This document shows, piece after piece, positions 20,079 through 26,544 of a DNA stretch of 26,544 bases (its first letter is position 1; every line of letters begins with the position of its first letter). Under the pieces are notes generated by a model. It had not been told where the DNA came from. It worked only from the letters and a program-made list of their open reading frames with translations, and searched no databases. Origin of the DNA: Thoreauomyces humboldtii (lineage: Eukaryota; Chytridiomycota; Chytridiomycetes; Spizellomycetales; Powellomycetaceae); NCBI GenBank assembly GCA_027596035.1, contig JADGJA010000272.1, positions 1 to 26,544 on the forward strand, given 5' to 3'. The position numbers were made by a program, and so were the translations under genes.

Positions 20079-22743
20079 ATGAACCTCTCGCAACTGCTAA
20101 ACAGCGCTCTGGCAAGCACAGATGGGCAACCACCGAGTCTTGAGCAGTTGCAGATGGTGCGCGATATTCTGCAAGAAGAGCGAAAGACGAAGGAGGCCGA
20201 AGCGCAAGGGAGACGCGACGAAATCCGATTGAAGGAGCTCGAGCTTGCGATCATCAGGGAACGGAGTAGCAGAGGAAGCAACACAACTGACTCGACGAAC
20301 GGAGGCTCGCCCCTCATCCCATTCGATGTAACGTCCGGTATGCCATCCTATACCTCACCGCACTCGGTCTATGCCAATGAATACTCGGTCAACATGGGCA
20401 TGTCACATCCCGCCAGCTTTCTCCAAGCGTCACCCCTCAGCCTTCCCAGCTACGGTGCCACACCCGCTGGTCACGCTTATCAGCAGCCTCTGCCGCCTCA
20501 GCAGATCACCGGCCTGCCAGGAACACAACAGCACCAGCTACAATACCAGACCATGCCACCTCCATCCGAGCAATCGCAGCTTGGGCAGTATGGCATTCCA
20601 GCTGCAGGCTTCTGTGATATGCTCTCTTCGTCAACGACATGGATGGCGCCTTCCCAACCGACTGAGTACGCACCCGTCCAGCCACCGCAGCTACCGTCGG
20701 ACTTCGATGGCCTCAACTTGCATTCCGCGTCAAACTCCCAGCTTCCAGCACTGGAAGGCTTGTTCGAAGCGGAGTCCGCATATAGTCCGCAATCTCTAAT
20801 CGGAAGTCCGGGCTGGGACTCTTCGGAATTCCCGGAGAGCGACCGATTGGCTGCCGTGGAATGCTTGCCATATCTGACGCGAGGACCTCCCCCGGAAGGT
20901 CTTCCCAGTTTTCTGCAGCGACCTGAAACAGTGGTGGCGAGCCCTTGGCAAGCAGCGCCGACGACATCCGCTGCCACGCCGCCTGGTCCTCAATCCGCGC
21001 CATCCGCCCAGTTGCCACCTACGCAAGCGATGAATGGCTTTTCTTCGATGTCGGCAGCTCCTGAAATTCCAGCCATTCCACCCGTCGCCGCAGGCGGCCC
21101 ACCGCCCCGTCCTCCCTCCATCACTGGTACACGTCCGATCATCGCTCCGCCGGCCTCGCGTTCCACCTTAAGCAAGCGACAGGCCCCTCCAGAAGTTCAG
21201 ATCATGTGCCGGCATTGCAACATCGCCGTTGCGCAGGCTCGACTTCACAGCGCATCCCCCGCAGACGCTGCCGCTTTCGTTCCGGACTATGCCTGTGCTG
21301 CATGCGCCGAGAAGCGCGCCTGGGCGAGCGAGAAGAAGTCGAAGCGCGCCGCCACGATTCGAAAGCGCAATGCAGCAATGCCACCTTGCCATTCGCCAAT
21401 TTCTTGCGATGTGTGTAAGAAGGTCACAGCCGGAGGAGGTTTCCGATTACCTTATGAGAATGGCGTTGAGCCCCCGTTGAGTGAGATTCCTGCAAAGTGG
21501 AAGGGTCCCGATTTCAAAATCGAAATGATTTGCGCTTCGGTATGTGTATGGTCTTGATGCATGCATGGTCGCTCTCCGCTCCGCTAACCATTTGCATTTG
21601 CTTGATACAGTGTCGCGAGAAGTACGCACTGTGCTCGGACTGTGGTGGTGGCGGAAAATACCGCACGGGGTGAGTTACAGGAAATTTTACCAAGACTGCA
21701 TATCCAACTCGTCTGACGCCTTAGTATACAGGAAATGGCGGCCAAAACAAATGTTTGCCAGCGGTCGAGCGACCTGTTCCCTCAGCCACACTCGCTTTTC
21801 CAACACTGTCACGTCGGTCGCCACTTGGCATATCAATCATTCACAATACGCCTATCCACAGGGATGGACAGATATACCTGAGGATTGCCGTAAACCCACC
21901 CCGAACTGGGCTCTTTTACGAGGCATAAAAATGTGCATCGCAACAGTGTTTGGTTTATACCTCGGGCTTCCGTCGACAATGGAAAGCAACGAGGTCATTC
22001 GGACGTGGTCCAAGCTCAGCGAGCAGGCCAACGAGGTTGTCGGCGACGTCGCCAAGGAACTCGACGGACTTGGACAGAAGTCACGGCCTCCTTTCCTTGG
22101 CAAGGCCTACAACGGCAATCCCGGGCTCAACAGGACCTATGTCGCACTACGGTGGATTCAGCCTCACGCATCGAGCTCGAGTCGTGCCGCCGGTCACGGA
22201 GCCGGCAAGAGTTCAGAGTACGACGACCCGGAATCTCTCTGGGATGAGTTGACTGAGGAAAACCTCCGAGACCGCCTCCCGCGTGTGACGGCGTTCGGCA
22301 TGGTCGACTGGCACATGGCCACCGGTGTCATCATGGATACCATCGGAGCCGCTACGGGCGGGCACAACCAGCCAGCGGCCCGACATCCACTCGAGGAAAT
22401 TGTGCAGCGGATTCTAGACGATCATACCCTCATCGCAGCCTACGCTACCCCAGGCACGACCGTTCCGCCCCGTCCCCGGTGGCTCTGCATGACTGAAATG
22501 CAGTTTGACGATAAACCCCTCACGGAACGCTGGTGGAAACGTGGGTTTACGCTACTCGAGGACAAGCCAGAGTGTCCGTGGACGGTGGACATGGAGATGG
22601 AGAACAGTCAGAACTTTCCCGCTGGGGTGAAGCGCGTCATTTGTATGGTGGCGGAGGTGGATGAGTTCTTGAGAATTCATCGCGCCGGAGAAGCTGACGA
22701 GGCTAACACCACCAAGTCAAAGAAACGGACTCTCAAAAAGTGA
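20079..22743 (+). CDS. Uncharacterised CxxC-rich (zinc-binding-like) protein
   Basis: Three exons (20079-21539, 21611-21669, 21732-22743) encode about 843 aa; phases agree. The function is not known to me. Residues 1-70 are charged and helical, probably coiled coil (DILQEERKTKEAEAQGRRDE). Residues 80-370 are Pro/Ser/Gln-rich and disordered. A metal-binding-like core follows: C377/C380, C406/C409 and C443/C446, then ICASCREKYALCSDCGGGGKYRTGKWRPKQMF spanning both introns (C485, C488, C495, C498). The CxxC pairs and glycine loop suggest one or more zinc ribbons or treble clefs. The following segment (KWRPKQMFASGRATCSLSHTR) is rich in basic residues. The remaining roughly 300 residues look globular (DWHMATGVIMDTIGAATGG, PRWLCMTEMQFDDKPLTERWWKRGF) and end in a Lys-rich tail. 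Nuclear location is plausible but inferred. A further small intron in exon 3 near 21800-21870 is possible. Confidence 0.8.
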
Positions 22744-22930
22744 CAACTGACGCGTGCTGCAAGGTACATAGGTCACCTCGTACATATCTTACTTTTAGTC
22801 TTCTTGGCATCATGTTAATATCACGAAATACCAATCGCGACTGCGCTTTCAATATGTGGCTGGTCACCTCATGGGCTGAAATGACCTCGTTCCGCAACAC
22901 TTTACTACGTCTCCGACCGACATCTGGGAG
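22744..22930 (+). promoter_or_regulatory. Promoter/leader of RCE1
   Basis: These 187 bases lie between the stop of the CxxC-rich gene and the RCE1 start on the same strand. They must contain the upstream gene's 3' end and the RCE1 promoter. No specific element stands out. Confidence 0.3.
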
Positions 22931-24135
22931 ATGTCTTCGACTTCAATGGACAAGGACGTGGGCGCTCTCTCCGCCTTCGCAGCCTTCAGCTTATCCGCTT
23001 TTCTCACCGTTGCGTTTTTTTCCTCGCTGTATCTCTTGCAACCTCTCAACGCGTCGCGAGATCACCCAGAGACGGTCCGTCGACGATTTCTAGCAGCAGG
23101 CGGAACATGTTTGCTGAGTGCTGGCGTCGTTCGCCTTGCTGTTCCGGGACCGGTAAGCGACACCATCGCTCCGATTGTCCGCACGGCTCCAGGGACTCAA
23201 GTGAAACCTTGGCGTACAGCCGTTGCTTGAACTCTTGAGCATTCGAACAACTCGCCTTGGAGCCGCCTTGGTGTATCCTGGCGTTCTCACAGCTGCGTTG
23301 TTCACGGGACCTTTGATCGTCTCGATCCTCGAGCATGTCGTGTCCAAAGCTTCGTTCGCGTCGCTTTTTCCCACCCGCGAGAGGCTGTCAGATATCCTGT
23401 TCTGGCGTAACTATCTTATGGTTCGGACTACATGTCATGCCAGATACGAGGCCCGGTGACCGTCGCTGATATGAAGCTGCTTGAAAAAGGGTCCGGCTAC
23501 CGAGGAGTTCGTCTTCAGGGGGTGCATGCTTCCGCTGTTTCTCAGAGCGGAAGTGCGACCTGTCACTGCCATACTCACATTGCCGTTGCTTTTCGGATTT
23601 GGTGAGGACGTGTGTACGGTGGATCTGGTCCTTCCGTGCGCCTGCTGAGCTGGCTTTTCGCCTCGTAGCGCACCTGCATCATGGGTTCGAAGCTTATCGG
23701 CGGTTAGGGGGAGGACGAAGGGTTCTGATGCGCGTTTTGGCGTCCATGGGTAGGATTGTTTGGGAAGCTCGACTCATGAGTTTGGCAACCCGGCTCACGT
23801 GGCGTGCGATCCAAACAGGTTTCCAGTTTACATACACGACAGCCTTCGGTTGGTTCGCCACGTTTCTGCTATGGCGGACTGGTTCGCTTGCGGCGCCTTT
23901 GATCAGCCATATGATCTGCAACGTGATGGGATTTCCCGACATCGATGCGATCAACGATCACCCTCGACATCGGATGGGTAAGTTGAATCATTCCCACGCC
24001 GAAGGATCACGGCGGGTACCCGTCTGACCGATTCTGCTAGTCCTGATCGGAGCTTACGGACTTGGCATCGTACTATTCTCCCTCGGTCTCTACCCTTTGA
24101 CGGCGCCCGCTCTGTACGAACCCCCAACTCCTTGA
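22931..24135 (+). CDS. RCE1: CAAX prenyl protease 2
   Basis: Rce1 is an ER membrane endoprotease that removes the last three residues of prenylated CAAX proteins such as Ras and fungal a-type pheromones. Six exons: 22931-23152, 23220-23420, 23490-23601, 23669-23749, 23819-23977 and 24041-24135. They encode about 289 aa, slightly shorter than human or yeast Rce1. The family's conserved motifs are present: GPATEEFVFRGCMLPLF (the glutamate pair and arginine, about E146/E147/R151), FGFAHLHH (first His, about H180) and LISHMICNVMGFP (second His about H236, Asn about N240). Hydrophobic stretches span most of the protein, consistent with several membrane helices. The start ATG precedes a short polar segment and a first membrane helix. 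The acceptor of exon 3 (GAAAAAG) is unusual, but it is the one that gives the catalytic motif in frame. Confidence 0.92.
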
Positions 24136-24436
24136 GCAATTGGAATGATATAGCCGTAGTTTATGTAGATACGTTGACTAAATAGAAAGAAAAAAAATTC
24201 AAGGCAGACGAACGACATCTGGAAATCGTGCCCGACGTCAAGGCACCGAGCTTTGGCCTCATTAAAATTGCTTTGGCGGTGACGGTTCGAGGACGACGAT
24301 TAAGCGACATAGAGCGCCTTCACTTGCGCTTCACTCGCTATTTGGCCTTTCCGTTCGATTTCTATTGGCAACGGTGTCAAAATATGAGCTACTAAAACCA
24401 CAAAGTGGATCTAAAGCAAGAAGCGCACAAATAACC
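24136..24436. other. Convergent 3' region between RCE1 and the VMP1 homologue
   Basis: These 301 bases lie between opposite stop codons. They contain an A-rich run near 24184-24200 and AATAGAAAG-type sequence compatible with polyadenylation. No gene is visible. Confidence 0.4.
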
Positions 24437-26264
24437 TCATACCTGAGGAACGTCAGAAACCGTGACTGCGGCCACTTCGTCGTCGCTCTCGAGGGTATTT
24501 TTCAAGGCAGTTAGCTCGACTTCTTGCTGCTTCTTCATCTGCGACACGGCAATCGAAGACAGGAGCGAGTACGCGAAGTAGCCGATCATGCCCGCCAGTA
24601 CTGCGTTCCAGACGGCGCCGATGTAGTTGAACTTCTCATCGCCATCGTCTTTGTCATGCGGGCGCTGATACCGTTTGACTTGTTCGTCGAGAAGGTTCTG
24701 CACAACACTGTGGACCGGTGGCACGAACCGCTTTAGTTCCGCGAGGATGAACGAGAGGCTTTCCTCTGAAAGCATTAGAATGACGGATATGGTCTGGAAC
24801 GAAAACCATTAAACACGACTCTGATGGTTCAACAAAAATGGTGGCAGCATACCTGGATGCTGCTTTTGAATACTGCTTTGCCCAGGAAGGTTGCGCCAAA
24901 AAATGTCAAGAACGGAACGCCGTAACTCCCGCATACGATCCCGGCAAGATCGAAGAGTGGATTTGGAATCTGCCAATATAGATGTGGAATAAGTGATTGT
25001 ATGTTGGAAGCGGTGCAGAGAATCTGCCTACCGAAGCGCAGAGCAGAATCCCAAAGAATCCTAGGGACTGCATCAGGTTGTACATGAAGATCTGAACTCG
25101 CTCTCCGAAGGTGCGCAGATGGCGTGGCTTGGTGATCAAACTCTCGATGCTGTCTAGTCCTTGATCATCTCGTCCCGCTTCCGCCGCTGGTACATGGAGT
25201 GAGATGCTGCAGAGTTGATCACAGTCGGACAAAGAGCTTACCTGCTTTCGCTACAAAGTAGGGAGGGAGCTCGCCGAATGAAGTCCCCATGCCCCAGAAG
25301 AAGCTTTCCCATCGAACCTTTTTTGCGATTTGCCAGACCGTTAAAGCTGCGGCCGCCGCCGCCGAGCGTGAGGCGGTGTCGGCCATGTCGCATTTGAAGC
25401 TGAAAAGCGAGAAACGGCAACATGTAAGCGACGATTCTTCAGTTCAAGACTGGTGTAGGACCTTACCTATCTGGTCCTCTCGTGTTGAAGTCCAACGTCT
25501 GACACTGATACGCGGTAAGTGTCACATGCGCAATATGTGGCCCGAGGAAAAGCACAAAGGTATGCAGGCCGGTTCCCAGTCCGATAGATGATGCAACACC
25601 AAGCATCAACCACCAGCCGTACCACACAATGTTAGCCTCGATATCTCTGAGGCCCTCCTGATGCGGTCCGTCCGCGCGGTATATCGCAACAGCCCAAACG
25701 ATGGCCGACACAACCCCCGCCACGATCCATTCGTGGTTGAACAAGCCGTCGATAAAAAGGCTGATTGCGCTGATCACGTATAATCCAAGATATTTCGTAA
25801 AGAGCAGAGGAGATCTCCAGAGCGAAAGCGCATTGCGAGCAGTGGCTAGCTCGTTCCGACGTAGCTCAATGGTTTCCCTTGAGGACCGTCGATTAAGGAT
25901 GCTGACGGGTTTTGCTTCTCCGTCCATGTCGGTTTCGCCAATGGTCGTGGACACCGGACGGCCATTGGATTTGGATGCAGCTGTTTCGTCGTAAGCTTCC
26001 AGACGTGCGATAAGGACATCTTTGGAACCCCCGATGGAAAGCTACATAAGAAGTCAAGTCAGCCCTCCCCAATTGAGGTGTTGGAAAGCCCGAGACTCCC
26101 TCTTACATTCCGAGACCGGAGTTCTTGCTGTAGCTGTTTCAAAGTAAACTCAGCGGTCCTGCAAGGAGCAATCGAAGTGAGAACCAGGACAACGGATTCC
26201 ACGGCCGATTCGTTCCTTCCGCCCGTGCAAATTCGCAGTACCTGAACGCTGAGTTCGGGACCAT
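24437..26264 (-). CDS. VMP1: VMP1 homologue (VTT/DedA-type) with N-terminal SAP-like motif
   Basis: VMP1 is an ER multispanning protein with lipid-scramblase activity, needed in animals for autophagosome formation and ER contact sites. Seven exons: 26264-26242, 26158-26107, 26041-25467, 25399-25242, 25186-25032, 24969-24853 and 24793-24437. They encode about 478 aa (human VMP1 is about 406). Family motifs run in order: [86 protein letters not shown] and [17 protein letters not shown]. Earlier helices ([31 protein letters not shown]) and a late one near residues 425-445 complete the membrane part. Residues 11-42 match a SAP motif ([20 protein letters not shown], then [12 protein letters not shown]), which the known VMP1 core lacks. 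The stop lies within CAG-GTATGA, so an extra downstream intron is conceivable. The start ATG 26264 is the best in-frame choice but is not proven. Confidence 0.88.
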
Positions 26265-26544
26265 TCTTTCCGGACGCGACAGGTGAGGTAAAGCCCCGTT
26301 GGTTTCCTCGGGCACACCTTCAAGTTTCCGAGCCGGAGCAAAGCGTGATGGTCCTTGGTGTGCTTGAACGAAACTTGTTGGGGAAAGGAAACGCGGAGAG
26401 GCAATCGCGGTCGGCGATAGGCAAGATCCAGCAAAGAACTTGTCGGGAGAATTGTGTGGCAAGACCGAGTGAGTCGACTAGGAGCAAAGGACCAGGGGAC
26501 GGAGAATACGGGTGTTGACTATGAGGATGTCTTGCGTAGAGGGG
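26265..26544. other. Upstream region of the VMP1 homologue at the window edge
   Basis: These last 280 bases precede the proposed VMP1 start. Short minus-strand frames run through them, so an additional upstream exon cannot be excluded. No motif supports a separate gene. Confidence 0.3.

Noticed and set aside
1..26544. Search for CRISPR arrays, insertion sequences, retroelements, tRNA/rRNA genes and a biosynthetic cluster
   Set aside because: No regular repeat-spacer pattern, reverse transcriptase or transposase motif, long terminal repeats, cloverleaf-like RNA or group of secondary-metabolism enzymes was seen by eye. Weak RNA genes could be missed without a covariance search.

Overview
The window is nuclear DNA of a fungus, most likely a basidiomycete and perhaps a Pucciniomycotina-type yeast or filament; that lineage guess is inference. 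Genes are close together on both strands. Most are cut by many short GT-AG introns, commonly 55-90 nt, and the products are eukaryotic core proteins. I see no prokaryotic operon, rRNA, tRNA, CRISPR array or transposon. Exon borders were read by eye from GT/AG sites, reading-frame continuity and family motifs. They are models, not transcript-proven structures.

Left part (1-6000). A histidine/glutamine/glycine-rich low-complexity protein (890-2195, +) probably gains a C-terminal membrane anchor through a small intron. It is followed by IPK1, inositol-pentakisphosphate 2-kinase (2349-4048, +, 6 exons). A small universal-stress-protein (Usp) family gene (5184-4318, -, 5 exons) converges on IPK1. 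A poorly resolved locus (about 5374-5994) could be coding on either strand.

Middle part (6290-15145). A long IPI1/TEX10 ribosome-assembly gene (6290-10022, +, 13 exons) is followed by a convergent secreted cysteine-rich protein (10809-10174, -). Next is a single-pass membrane protein (11755-12809, +). It converges on the kinetochore gene NUF2 (14861-13008, -, 8 exons).

Right part (15146-26544). POL12, the B subunit of DNA polymerase alpha-primase (15146-17320, +, one exon), is divergent from NUF2 across a 284-bp shared promoter. A BRD8-like bromodomain gene (19420-17476, -, 8 exons) converges on POL12. Then come a large uncharacterised CxxC-rich protein (20079-22743, +), the CAAX protease RCE1 (22931-24135, +, 6 exons) and a VMP1 homologue (26264-24437, -, 7 exons). 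The VMP1 model carries an unexpected N-terminal SAP-like motif.

The genes do not form a single pathway. They cover inositol phosphate signalling, ribosome assembly, DNA replication, chromosome segregation, chromatin acetylation, prenyl-protein processing and ER/autophagy membranes. I found no multi-gene novel system. The best leads are the SAP-VMP1 fusion, the CxxC-rich protein, the BRD8-type protein and the candidate tail-anchored protein.
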